Notes under the pieces: generated by a model
Told to the model about the DNA's origin: nothing
Databases searched by the model: none
Seen by the model: the letters and a program-made list of their open reading frames with translations, nothing else
Made by a program: the position numbers and the translations under genes
Assembly: GCA_902766595.1 (NCBI GenBank)
Contig: CACXEJ010000071.1
Coordinates: 1-33,821 of the forward strand
DNA length: 33,821 nucleotides
Direction: 5' to 3'
Source: Ruminococcus flavefaciens
GTDB lineage: Bacteria > Bacillota > Clostridia > Oscillospirales > Ruminococcaceae
Part shown: positions 1 to 7,275 of the stretch, one piece after another
Layout of the letters: each line of letters begins with the position of its first letter
Numbering within the stretch: position 1 is the first letter of the stretch

Positions 1-1033
1 TAGCTGTACAGGTAGGATTTTTCTCTCTTGTCCAGTTGCCGGGGTTGTGACCGAGAGCCTTTGTGTTTCTTGTCTGAGATGCGCTGCATCCGGAATTAGC
101 ACAAACCCAGATCTCTACGCCGCCTGTTGTGCAGGTAGCTGCTCTTGCAGTCATCTTGAACTTGTATCTGTGAGAAGTACACTTTGCTGCATATACAACA
201 GTATCTGCATTGTCTTCCTTTGAAGCCTCAAAGCTTGTTGACTTGTCAGCAACATAAGTTTCTCTTATATCTGATGCAGACTTTTCAGGAGACTGCTGCA
301 TAGTTATAGCTGCAAATGCTGCAACGTTCTGAGCTGCACCGGAAGTACCGTCGCTCCATTCAACGAATGTATCAACGTAATCGCCGAAGTTGGAATAATC
401 CTGCACATTTCCGTTCTCATCGAGAGCGCCGACAGAGATTACAGTCGGATATGCAGCCGGGTAACAAGCCTTTTCGCTTGAATAGTTGCCGGCGGAGGCA
501 ACTACGAGCACCTCGTGCTCCTCGGCATAAGTAAGAGCGTTCTCGAGCAGAGCGGACTTCTTATCACCTACAAAGCTCATTACGATGATATCAGCGCTGT
601 TGTCAACTGCCCAGCGGATACCCTTCTCTACATTCGCATATGTTCCCTTGCCGTCGTCATCGAGGACTCTTACATCGAGAACGTCTGCGCCGGGAGCTGT
701 ATCCTTGAGAATGGACATCATATCGTTACCGTGATCGGAGTCGATAGTGTCATCGTCAATAAATGATGTCTTTCCGGCAGTTTCGTAGTTTGTAACACCT
801 GCATCGAGGAGCGCGATAGTTACGCCCTGACCTGCCGGTGCCTCTTCGCCGCAGCATCCGCCGCAGCAATCGTCGTGAACGTGATCGGCAGCTTCCGTAT
901 GCTCTTTAGTCTGAGCAGCAGGAGCGACACTCTCTGCGTTTGCAGCAAGGACTGTGTTGAGTCCAAGTGAAGTTACTGCAAGTGTCGTTGCAGAGATCGA
1001 CGAAAGAATTCGCTTTAAAATCTGTTTCTTCAT
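1..1033 (-). CDS. Secreted subtilisin-like (S8) serine protease, 3' end outside window
   Basis: The reading frame opens at an ATG at 1033 behind a GGAGGG ribosome site and runs off the window edge after 344 codons. Residues 1-30 form a signal peptide (KKQ..KR, hydrophobic core, VLAA). The S8 triad is recognisable though divergent: Asp77 in ALLDAG, His101 in SDHGND, Ser231 in DGTSGAAQ, with the oxyanion Asn in ASAGNYSS. The usual HGTHVAG and GTSMAAPH signatures are altered and the Asp-His spacing is short, so the catalytic domain is compact. No I9 propeptide is seen; between signal and catalytic domain lies a His/Cys cluster (HVHDDCCGGCC, residues 51-61). After about residue 285 a Cys-rich repeat begins (TCTTGG...C..SGC...KALGHNPG), like the cell-surface repeats of ruminococcal secreted proteins. 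Inference: exported surface or extracellular protease; substrate unknown. Confidence 0.85.
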   Translation of the reverse strand, partial: MKKQILKRILSSISATTLAVTSLGLNTVLAANAESVAPAAQTKEHTEAADHVHDDCCGGCCGEEAPAGQGVTIALLDAGVTNYETAGKTSFIDDDTIDSDHGNDMMSILKDTAPGADVLDVRVLDDDGKGTYANVEKGIRWAVDNSADIIVMSFVGDKKSALLENALTYAEEHEVLVVASAGNYSSEKACYPAAYPTVISVGALDENGNVQDYSNFGDYVDTFVEWSDGTSGAAQNVAAFAAITMQQSPEKSASDIRETYVADKSTSFEASKEDNADTVVYAAKCTSHRYKFKMTARAATCTTGGVEIWVCANSGCSASQTRNTKALGHNPGNWTREKNPTCTA

Positions 1034-1291
1034 TGGTATTCCCTCCATTTTTATTTCTTTTTACGGGTTAATTATTTTGTAACTATCACTCTCCTTCGTC
1101 CGGTCTGTTTCCGACAGCGCTCATTTCAGCGCTGTCGTCTTTTGATTATTTAAGTAGAGCTGCATGCTGACAGACCATTATTTACAGTACAGCCAATCGC
1201 ACAGGCATCAGTCATTCTAAGCGGTGATAGCACCGCAAAGCAAAGCCTTCGCCGTATAAAACTGACCGTCTGTATTCACAGCACAAATTTT
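1034..1291 (-). promoter_or_regulatory. Long structured 5' leader of the protease gene
   Basis: The consensus promoter at 1292-1320 places the transcript start near 1285, leaving about 250 nt of untranslated RNA. It contains a perfect 9-bp stem (GACAGCGCT, loop of 6, at 1113-1136), flanked by a 7-bp outer pairing (GGTCTGT with ACAGACC). Further upstream are a 6-bp stem (GCGGTG/CACCGC, 1222-1237) and another possible pairing around it. The 9-bp stem has no U-tract on the minus strand, so it is not an ordinary terminator. No known riboswitch class was recognised. A regulatory leader is an inference. Confidence 0.5.
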
Positions 1292-1320
1292 ATTATAGCA
1301 GACAGAGTACATTATGTCAA
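1292..1320 (-). promoter_or_regulatory. Consensus sigma-A promoter for the protease gene
   Basis: On the minus strand TTGACA (1315-1320) and TATAAT (1292-1297) are separated by exactly 17 nt. Both hexamers are perfect matches. Confidence 0.85.
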
Positions 1321-1835
1321 GGCTATATTTTACGGTATACAGCGAATTTCAGCACATTAAAGCTGAAAAAGATATACAAAAGGTAGTATTGCAGCAAGGT
1401 GTTAATGTGATTTATCGTGTACAAAATCAGCCGCAATTTTTGATTGGTCAAAAAGCAAGTATCAGACCGCCGGTCACAAGAAATTCGCCGATATTAGCCG
1501 AATGCTTTAAGTTACAAATCAGTAACAGCTTTTGATAAAACATGCGAAGCAACTCCTGACAATAATTTAATATTTATTCATAAGTTATGCACTAACGTCT
1601 CACAGCTACACATTGCAATTAAACTTTTTGTATATTCTGCAAAAAATATTTTTATGTGAAAGCGCAATCATTTTTTGTTAGCCGTGTATATCACTTGCTG
1701 CCTGAACGTTTCCTGTCATTTATTGACAATTTGTGAATTTTTTTCTTAATTCCTGTGAACAAATACCCTCAATGTCGCAGATTATATAAAAATAAGACAG
1801 TTTTTTATATGTATCAGACAAACATTTATCAAACA
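1321..1835. other. AT-rich intergenic stretch without a recognisable gene
   Basis: This part of the gap between the two divergent promoters is AT-rich. A 73-codon open frame from 1314 to 1535 on the plus strand has no ribosome site and no familiar composition, and it begins inside the minus-strand promoter. No RNA gene or repeat was recognised. Confidence 0.6.
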
Positions 1836-1864
1836 TTGACAACAGCGTAAAAATATTGTATAAT
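1836..1864 (+). promoter_or_regulatory. Consensus sigma-A promoter for the PAS/GGDEF/EAL gene
   Basis: TTGACA (1836-1841), 17 nt, TATAAT (1859-1864). The expected transcript start (about 1871) lies downstream of the ATG at 1867. This rules out that ATG and supports the start at 1897. Confidence 0.88.
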
Positions 1865-1896
1865 AAATGTATACCAGCTTATGGAGGGATGAAAAA

Positions 1897-4800
1897 ATGT
1901 GTGAAAAAGATAGTATTTTCTTTAGAATAGCAGAAGCCCTGCTCATTGACTACACCAGCGTTTACTACGTCAACGCCGTGACCAATGAGTATCAGTGGTA
2001 TTCAAACGATCCGGAATTTCATTCGCTCCACATTGAACAGGGCGGCGACGACTTTTTCAAGAACCTCGTCCGCGATGCCGATAAGGTCATCTATGAGGAG
2101 GACAAGCACATCTTTATGCAGGATATGCAAAAGGATAACCTCCTCGCTATGATGAAAAAAGGCACAATGAAAAGCATTGAATACCGCCTTATGATCGACG
2201 GCAAGCCCGTCTACCACACCCTCCGTCTCATCAGAGGGCTCAGTGACGAGGATGACTACTTCATTCTCGGCGTGATAAACGTTGACAAGGAGGTCAGAGC
2301 GCGTCAGAACGCCCAGAAAACAGCTCTCGAGCGCACTACCTACAACCAGATCGCCGAGAGTCTCGCTTCACGTTTCGATGTTATATACTATATTGAGCGC
2401 GATACCGGCAAATACGCCGAGTTCACAACCAACAACATCTACGGTGCTCTTGAGATAAAGGAGGAGGGCAAAGACTTCTTCTCCGATGCCCAGCATAACG
2501 GTCAGCAGGTGCTCCACCCCGACGATATGCCGCGCATACTCAGCGCCCTCAACAAGGACTACTTCATCTCCACTCTCGAGTCCAAAAGGCAGTTCAGCCT
2601 CGATTACAGGCTCATAATCAACGGCAGGCCGCATTACACCCGCCTGTCCGTTATGAGCCCCGGAAGCGGTTCTCACTTCATTGTCGGCGTTGAAAATATC
2701 GACGACGAGGTCAAAAAAGAAAACGAAAAGATCCGTGCGCTCAATCAGGCAAACGAGCTCGCAAGACGCGATGAGCTGACAGGCGTCAAGAACAAAAACG
2801 CCTTCTGCGAACTCGAAGCAAATATTCAGAAAAATCTCGACAGGGGTGACGAATACCTATCCTTCGCAGTCGTTATCTGTGACCTGAACGAGCTCAAGCA
2901 TACAAACGACATCAAAGGTAACAACGCCGGCGATGAGATGATACGTTCCGCAAGCCGCCTCGTCTGCAATGTATTCACCCACAGCCCGGTATTCCGTATC
3001 GGCGGCGATGAATTTGCAGTTTTTCTCAACAGCAGCGACTACAACAACAGAGATGCTCTCTTCGACAGGCTGCGCGATCAGGTCCTCGACAACCTCAGAC
3101 ACGGTGACGGACCTGTTCTCGCTGCCGGTATGGCGGTTTATAATCCGCGCAAAGACAAGACCTTTGCCGAAGTCTTTGAACGTGCCGACAATATGATGTA
3201 TGAAGAGAAAATGCAGCTCAAGAACTTCAAGTACGCCACCAATCCCGGCAGCTTCGTCCGCATACCCAAAGAAGAGGTCCAGAAGCTCAACGGGCTGTTC
3301 GATGCACTCGAGCTCGTCTCCGAAGGCTCTTACGTCTACCTATGCAATATGCAGTACAACTACTCGAAATGGTCAAAGGCTGCGGTGGAGTGCTTCGGGC
3401 TCCCCTCTGAGTATATGTACGATGCCGGCTCTATCTGGGAGGAGCATATCCACCCGGAGGACATAGATATCTACCGCAGTACGATCAAGGATATTTTCAC
3501 CGGAAATGCTTCAACGCACGATATGCAATACCGTGCCCGAAAGCTCGATAAGGAATACGATGTCTGCACCTGCCGCGGTCTCGTTCTCAGGGACGAGAAC
3601 GGCAAGCCGAAATACTTCGGCGGTGTTATCCGCAACCACGGTATACACGGCAATATCGACGAACTGACAGGTCTCAGAAACCAGTACGGCTTCTTTGAGG
3701 ATCTCCAGATGTATATGCTAAAACACGCAAGCCTCAAAGTCGTTATGGTCGTCATAAACAAGTTCTCAGAGCTGAACGAGGTCTACGGCTACCAGTTCGG
3801 CAACCTCATACTCCAGCGCTTCGCAAGATACCTATTCGAGAACGTCGGTAACACCGGAAGCGCTTACCGTCTCGACGGAACCAAATTCGCTATTATCAGC
3901 AAACGCCGCACTCCTGACGATATAAGGCAGAAGTACGACGAGCTCCGCGAGTATTTCCGCAAAGGCTTCTCGATCGACAATAAAATGATAATCCTCGACC
4001 TCAGCGCAGGTATGCTGAATGTCAATAACTACGACATCGACTACCAGACCGTCTACGCCTGCCTGAACTTCGCTTACAGCGAGTCAAAGCTCCGCAGACA
4101 GGGCGAGCTCGTCGAGTTCTACAACAACATCAACGACAGCAACCGCGAACGTCTCGAGAAGATCTATGCTATCAGAGCGTCCATTATGCAGAACTACAAG
4201 GGCTTCTATCTGCTCTACCAGCCCGTTGTTGACGCGACTACCGAAAAGCTCATCGGCGCAGAGGCTCTTCTCAGGTGGAAGAACGACACCTACGGTATGG
4301 TGCCGCCGGATCACTTTATCCCTATCCTCGAAAAGGATCCGCTCTTCTGCGACCTCGGTCAGTGGATACTCAGAACAGCTATCAACGGCGCTAAGCTCAT
4401 TATGGAGGATTACCCCGACTTCGTTATCAACGTAAACCTCTCCTACACCCAGCTCGAAAAGCCGGATTTCGTGGATATGGTCCTCAGAACGCTCAAGGAG
4501 GAGGGCTTCCCGCCCGAGCATCTCTGTATGGAGATCACGGAACGCTGCCGTCTGCTTGATATGTACCTTCTCAAAAACGTCATCATCAACCTCCGCGGTC
4601 ACGGCATCAAGATAGCCCTCGATGACTTCGGAACCGGCTTCTCGTCAATAGGTCTCGTCAAGAACTTCCCGTTCGACACCATTAAGATCGATAGGAGCTT
4701 CGTGCTCAGGATCGAGGAGGACGAAAAGGAACGCGAGCTTATCAAGTACTTCGCAGGCGTGGCTTCGACCTTCGGCGCTAAGGTCTGCGTTGAGGGTATC

Positions 4801-4938
4801 GAGACCGAGGGTATGATAGATATTCTCCAACAGTACAATATCCAGAGCTTTCAGGGCTACTACTACGCAAGACCGCTCGAGCTCCGCGACTTTCTCATCT
4901 GGAAGCCCAATAAAGAAAAATCCAAAAAACAGTCATAA
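1897..4938 (+). CDS. PAS-like/GGDEF/PAS/degenerate GGDEF/EAL cyclic-di-GMP signalling protein
   Basis: A soluble protein of 1013 residues, started at 1897 because GGAGGG (1882-1887) is 9 nt upstream and the in-frame ATG at 1867 precedes the predicted transcript start. Two similar N-terminal PAS-like modules (about 1-130 and 140-280) are followed by a GGDEF domain with an intact GGDEF at 369-373. A third PAS-like module (about 465-590) follows. A second GGDEF-type domain carries LDGTKF at 659-664 and should be inactive as a cyclase. The EAL domain has E789 in EALLRW, then INVNLS, EITE, DDFGTG, KIDRSF, EGIET and QGYYYARP, so all metal and substrate residues are kept. It could both make and degrade cyclic-di-GMP, with PAS inputs choosing between them; that is inference. 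No membrane segment. It is monocistronic, ending in a strong terminator. Confidence 0.93.
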   Translation: MCEKDSIFFRIAEALLIDYTSVYYVNAVTNEYQWYSNDPEFHSLHIEQGGDDFFKNLVRDADKVIYEEDKHIFMQDMQKDNLLAMMKKGTMKSIEYRLMIDGKPVYHTLRLIRGLSDEDDYFILGVINVDKEVRARQNAQKTALERTTYNQIAESLASRFDVIYYIERDTGKYAEFTTNNIYGALEIKEEGKDFFSDAQHNGQQVLHPDDMPRILSALNKDYFISTLESKRQFSLDYRLIINGRPHYTRLSVMSPGSGSHFIVGVENIDDEVKKENEKIRALNQANELARRDELTGVKNKNAFCELEANIQKNLDRGDEYLSFAVVICDLNELKHTNDIKGNNAGDEMIRSASRLVCNVFTHSPVFRIGGDEFAVFLNSSDYNNRDALFDRLRDQVLDNLRHGDGPVLAAGMAVYNPRKDKTFAEVFERADNMMYEEKMQLKNFKYATNPGSFVRIPKEEVQKLNGLFDALELVSEGSYVYLCNMQYNYSKWSKAAVECFGLPSEYMYDAGSIWEEHIHPEDIDIYRSTIKDIFTGNASTHDMQYRARKLDKEYDVCTCRGLVLRDENGKPKYFGGVIRNHGIHGNIDELTGLRNQYGFFEDLQMYMLKHASLKVVMVVINKFSELNEVYGYQFGNLILQRFARYLFENVGNTGSAYRLDGTKFAIISKRRTPDDIRQKYDELREYFRKGFSIDNKMIILDLSAGMLNVNNYDIDYQTVYACLNFAYSESKLRRQGELVEFYNNINDSNRERLEKIYAIRASIMQNYKGFYLLYQPVVDATTEKLIGAEALLRWKNDTYGMVPPDHFIPILEKDPLFCDLGQWILRTAINGAKLIMEDYPDFVINVNLSYTQLEKPDFVDMVLRTLKEEGFPPEHLCMEITERCRLLDMYLLKNVIINLRGHGIKIALDDFGTGFSSIGLVKNFPFDTIKIDRSFVLRIEEDEKERELIKYFAGVASTFGAKVCVEGIETEGMIDILQQYNIQSFQGYYYARPLELRDFLIWKPNKEKSKKQS

Positions 4939-4950
4939 TTTTCCTCATAC

Positions 4951-4985
4951 AAAAAGGAGTCCCTTTTGATAAGGGACTCCTTTTT
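4951..4985. terminator. Bidirectional Rho-independent terminator
   Basis: A perfect 15-bp stem (AAAAAGGAGTCCCTT, loop TTGAT) with an A-tract on one side and a T-tract on the other. It serves the cyclic-di-GMP gene on plus and the TSCPD gene on minus. Confidence 0.92.
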
Positions 4986-5057
4986 CTGATATATTGTTTT
5001 AGGGTAGGGACTGTGTTCACTGCCACATAATAAACCTCAAATAAAATACAATATAAC

Positions 5058-5133
5058 GGGCGCCGGAACGGCGCCCCTACGATCTGAACTCTGACTTCTG
5101 ACATCTGATTTGCTGACGCCCAAAGGGCGTCCC
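5058..5133. repeat. Composite palindromic intergenic repeat, copy 1
   Basis: A GC-rich palindrome (GGGCGCCggaaCGGCGCCCCTAC, in two halves, 5058-5080) is followed by a degenerate tail of TCTGAACTCTGACTTCTGA type (5083-5111). A second palindrome GACGCCC-AAA-GGGCGTC follows at 5115-5131. The same parts recur at 5622-5816, 27005-27183 and 32861-32888. Confidence 0.7.
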
Positions 5134-5138
5134 TGCAT

Positions 5139-5390
5139 TTACTGCTCCTCGTAAGCCGCGCGGACTGCGAGACAGAGCTGGTCTGCGCAGGAAGTAGGCT
5201 TTCTGCCGCAGGTATTGCCCTTGAGCTTTGCCTCGATCTGCTCTACTGTCCAGCCGTCAACGAGCTTTGCGATAGCCTTGAGGTTGCCGTTGCAGCCTCC
5301 GTAGAACTTTATGTTCGTGATAACGTCTCCCTCGATGTGGAAGCTGATCTGCTGAGCACAGACCATTTCTGTATTGTATGTGTAGTCCAT
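5139..5390 (-). CDS. TIGR03905-type TSCPD domain protein
   Basis: An 83-residue protein matching the small TSCPD family. It has four spaced cysteines, C11, C33 (YGGCNGN), C61 (NTCGRKPTSC) and C68 (TSCADQL), the set expected in the family, plus C73. The TSCPD domain also occurs at the C-terminus of some ribonucleotide reductases, where it is thought to bind metal. The function of the free-standing form is unknown. A GGAGG site lies 10 nt before the ATG and the gene has its own promoter at 5424-5452. The length is typical for the family. Confidence 0.9.
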   Translation of the reverse strand: MDYTYNTEMVCAQQISFHIEGDVITNIKFYGGCNGNLKAIAKLVDGWTVEQIEAKLKGNTCGRKPTSCADQLCLAVRAAYEEQ

Positions 5391-5423
5391 AATTATTGAC
5401 CTCCTTGTTTTTCCTGTACCTTA

Positions 5424-5452
5424 ATTGTATACTATACAGGCGCGATTGTCAA
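5424..5452 (-). promoter_or_regulatory. Sigma-A promoter for the TSCPD gene
   Basis: Minus strand: TTGACA (5447-5452), 17 nt, TACAAT (5424-5429). Confidence 0.82.
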
Positions 5453-5518
5453 GTACAGCGCTCCAATCACAAAAATCCGTTTCCTGAATATAATGTAGTA
5501 TACAAAGGGGGGATACAT

Positions 5519-5605
5519 ATGAAGATAGTTGTGATAAAGAGCCCGAAGCTGATCTCGGGACTTCTCCGCGTTATATTCCGCATCAAAAAAGATGACGAAT
5601 GCTGA
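5519..5605 (+). CDS. spoVM: Stage V sporulation protein SpoVM
   Basis: A 28-residue protein starting MKIVVIKSPKLISG and ending KKDDEC. Its length and pattern match SpoVM (in B. subtilis 26 residues, starting MKFYTIKLPKFLGG): basic N-terminus, the IK-PK motif with its helix-breaking Pro, a short amphipathic helix and a charged tail. SpoVM recognises the curved forespore membrane and helps anchor the spore coat. AGGGGGGA lies just upstream of the ATG. A TATAAT (5489-5494) is present but no matching -35, so a sporulation sigma factor may read it; the element could not be assigned. The gene implies that the organism has sporulation machinery. Confidence 0.9.
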   Translation: MKIVVIKSPKLISGLLRVIFRIKKDDEC

Positions 5606-5621
5606 CAAAAAAGCGCATTTC

Positions 5622-5700
5622 GGGACGCCGGGGGGGGCGGCGTCCCCTACAAAAACAACTACGCAGCTCAGATGTAGGGGCGGGCGCCCTCGTCCACCCG
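5622..5700. repeat. Paired GC-rich palindromic repeat, copy 2
   Basis: Two imperfect hairpins face each other: GGACGCCG...CGGCGTCCCCTAC (5622-5650) and GTAGGGGCGGGCGCCC... (5674-5700). They share the (G)TAGGGGCG / CGCCCCTA(C) edges of the family. The arrangement resembles REP/BIME elements. No coding potential was recognised. Confidence 0.65.
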
Positions 5701-5741
5701 TCAATTATATAATTCTTCAGTTTTGATAAAGAAAAGCTAAC

Positions 5742-5816
5742 GCGGGCGGCGGAACGCCGCCACTACGGGAAATACGGTATACCATTCAATGTAGGGGCGC
5801 CGTACCGGCGCCCACG
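5742..5816. repeat. Paired GC-rich palindromic repeat, copy 3
   Basis: GGGCGGCG-GAA-CGCCGCC (5744-5761), followed after about 30 nt by GTAGGGGCGCCG-TAC-CGGCGCCCACG (5791-5816). Same family as the copies at 5058 and 5622. Confidence 0.65.
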
Positions 5817-5853
5817 CTATTGCTTTGTTATTTTTGACTTTGATTATGATACA

Positions 5854-5878
5854 AAAAGCTCCCATAAAGGGAGCTTTT
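5854..5878. terminator. Terminator downstream of the pspA transcript
   Basis: AAAAGCTCCC, loop ATAAA, GGGAGCTTTT: a perfect 10-bp stem usable in both directions. It lies just past the stop of the small membrane protein gene. Confidence 0.85.
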
Positions 5879-5884
5879 ATTTGC

Positions 5885-6049
5885 TTATATACCGCAGTCT
5901 TCGTAATCCTTCCAGCGCTCAGCATCGAGCTTATTGCTCCAGCTCTTATACATAACGTAAACCACTGAAGCGATCGCGAGAAAAATTGCAGTGAGCAAAG
6001 GAAGAGAGTCCTTGACAAATCTGCGTGAGTTATTGAAATTGCTGCGCAT
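5885..6049 (-). CDS. Small single-pass membrane protein downstream of pspA
   Basis: A 54-residue protein (MRSNFNNSRRF...EDCGI) with an arginine-rich N-terminus, one hydrophobic segment (about residues 16-33, LPLLTAIFLAIASVVYVM) and a charged C-terminal tail. An AAGGAAG site lies upstream of the ATG. It starts 46 nt after the pspA stop and is followed by the terminator, so the two are almost certainly co-transcribed. No family is recognised. The context suggests a membrane partner of PspA, comparable in position only to the small membrane proteins of psp operons. Confidence 0.75.
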   Translation of the reverse strand: MRSNFNNSRRFVKDSLPLLTAIFLAIASVVYVMYKSWSNKLDAERWKDYEDCGI

Positions 6050-6095
6050 CGTAATACACTTCCTTCCCTGCCTGAATTTCGTTTATATGCTGCAA

Positions 6096-6800
6096 TTATT
6101 CAGCGTCTGCTGTATCGGCAGCTGCTGCGGGAGCTCCGCCGTTCATCTCAGCCATAAGTCTCTGAAGCTCTGCATCGACCTTTGCATCAGACTCGATCTT
6201 GTCGAAAGCGTCATTGAGGTCGTTATCAGCGCCTGCTATCTCAGAGAAAGCAGCAGCCTCGGCTTCCTTCTGCTCGATCTTCTCTTCCATTCTGTTGAAC
6301 TTCTCGAGAGATGAGTTTCCGTCAAAACCGCCGGCAGCCTTAGCGAGACCCTTCTGTGTATCAGCCATCTGTGAACGTGCGATGAGCATTGCCTGACGGC
6401 TCTTAGCCTCGTCGAGCTTAGCCTTGAGCACCTCTACCTGATTGCCGATTGCCTCGGTCTGATCGGAGATAGACTCATACATCTGCTTGTAGTTTGCAGT
6501 ATCCTCGTCTGCCTTTACCTTCTTGGCAAGAGCCTGCTTTGCGAGCTCTTCGTTGCCCTGAGAAAGAGCCGCCTTAGCCTTGTTCTCCCAGTTCTGGGAC
6601 TGCTTCTGAGCCTCAAGGTATCTCTTTTCTGCAAGGTGTTCGCTTGCCTTAGCCTTACCGTAATTCTGTGTAGCCTTGGTAAGCTCTGTCTGCATATCAA
6701 TAATGATCTGCTTGACCATCTTCTCAGGATCTTCAGCCCTGTCGATAAGGTCATTGACATTAGACTTGAGCAGATCGCTTAATCTACGAAATATTCCCAT
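6096..6800 (-). CDS. pspA: PspA/IM30 family envelope-stress protein
   Basis: 234 residues, nearly all alpha-helical. The N-terminal amphipathic helix (MGIFRRLSDLLKSNVNDLID) and the ...AEDPEKMVKQIIIDM segment are characteristic of PspA/IM30/ESCRT-III-like proteins. A long charged coiled coil follows and the tail is Ala-rich (GGAPAAAADTADAE). Family members bind and stabilise stressed membranes. AGGAGG precedes the ATG and the gene has a perfect consensus promoter. It heads a two-gene unit with the small membrane protein. Confidence 0.93.
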   Translation of the reverse strand: MGIFRRLSDLLKSNVNDLIDRAEDPEKMVKQIIIDMQTELTKATQNYGKAKASEHLAEKRYLEAQKQSQNWENKAKAALSQGNEELAKQALAKKVKADEDTANYKQMYESISDQTEAIGNQVEVLKAKLDEAKSRQAMLIARSQMADTQKGLAKAAGGFDGNSSLEKFNRMEEKIEQKEAEAAAFSEIAGADNDLNDAFDKIESDAKVDAELQRLMAEMNGGAPAAAADTADAE

Positions 6801-6864
6801 TTTTCAAATCCTCCTGTAAATAAGTGTTTATATCATGTGCGCCGCCTGTTACGGCGTTGATATT

Positions 6865-6893
6865 ATTATAGAACAATATGACCGGAATGTCAA
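6865..6893 (-). promoter_or_regulatory. Consensus sigma-A promoter for pspA
   Basis: Minus strand: TTGACA (6888-6893), 17 nt, TATAAT (6865-6870); about 60 nt of leader follows. Confidence 0.87.
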
Positions 6894-6964
6894 GAAGCTG
6901 AGACGTAATTTCATCAAATTTTAACAGCTGTGACATAATTTGACAACACCCATTAATAAGTGAG

Positions 6965-7246
6965 TTACTTTTTATCTTCTCCGTCACAAGTCTCAATATC
7001 GTCAATGCATTTTCCGAGTTTTTCGAGAGATATGACCTTTGAGTCTATGGGCTCATCACCGCTCTGACGGAGCAGCTTTTCGCGGAGGTCGAGTGCCTTT
7101 TTCCTGCGTCCGAACGCTTCGGCGTTCATCACTATGAGATCCGGACGTCCCTCCTTGACCAGCTTCACGGGCTCTGACGTTATCTCGCAGAGCTTTACGA
7201 AGAGGTCGTAGTTATTGCTGAAATCTTCATACTTGATAGAGAGCAT
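6965..7246 (-). CDS. Phd/YefM-like antitoxin-type protein without toxin partner
   Basis: 93 residues. The N-terminal half (SIKYEDFSNNYDLFVKLCEITSEPVKLVKEG and the PDLIVMNAEAF segment) has the Phd/YefM pattern, a DNA-binding antitoxin fold in which the 'EPVxLxKxGRxDxVVM' stretch is typical. The C-terminal part (RKKALDLREKLL...) would bind a toxin, but no RelE/Doc-like gene follows. AGGGGAG lies about 7 nt before the ATG. It is the last gene of the regulator-ttcA-antitoxin unit, 29 nt after ttcA. It may be a solitary regulator or a relic of a toxin-antitoxin pair. Confidence 0.75.
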   Translation of the reverse strand: MLSIKYEDFSNNYDLFVKLCEITSEPVKLVKEGRPDLIVMNAEAFGRRKKALDLREKLLRQSGDEPIDSKVISLEKLGKCIDDIETCDGEDKK

Positions 7247-7275
7247 ATCATAACTCCCCTTTCATATTTATGCGG

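Noticed and set aside
1190-1275. Cyclic-di-GMP-I riboswitch on the plus strand upstream of the GGDEF/EAL gene
   Set aside because: CGCAAAGC and CGCACAGGC are reminiscent, but the GGCAAACC segment, the GAAA tetraloop stem and the receptor are missing, and the strong promoter of the GGDEF/EAL gene lies far downstream of it.
1314-1535. 73-codon frame as a gene
   Set aside because: It starts within the minus-strand promoter, has no ribosome site and no recognisable pattern.
1867-1896. Upstream ATG as start of the PAS/GGDEF/EAL gene
   Set aside because: It lies before the predicted transcript start and has no ribosome site; ATG 1897 has GGAGGG at good spacing.
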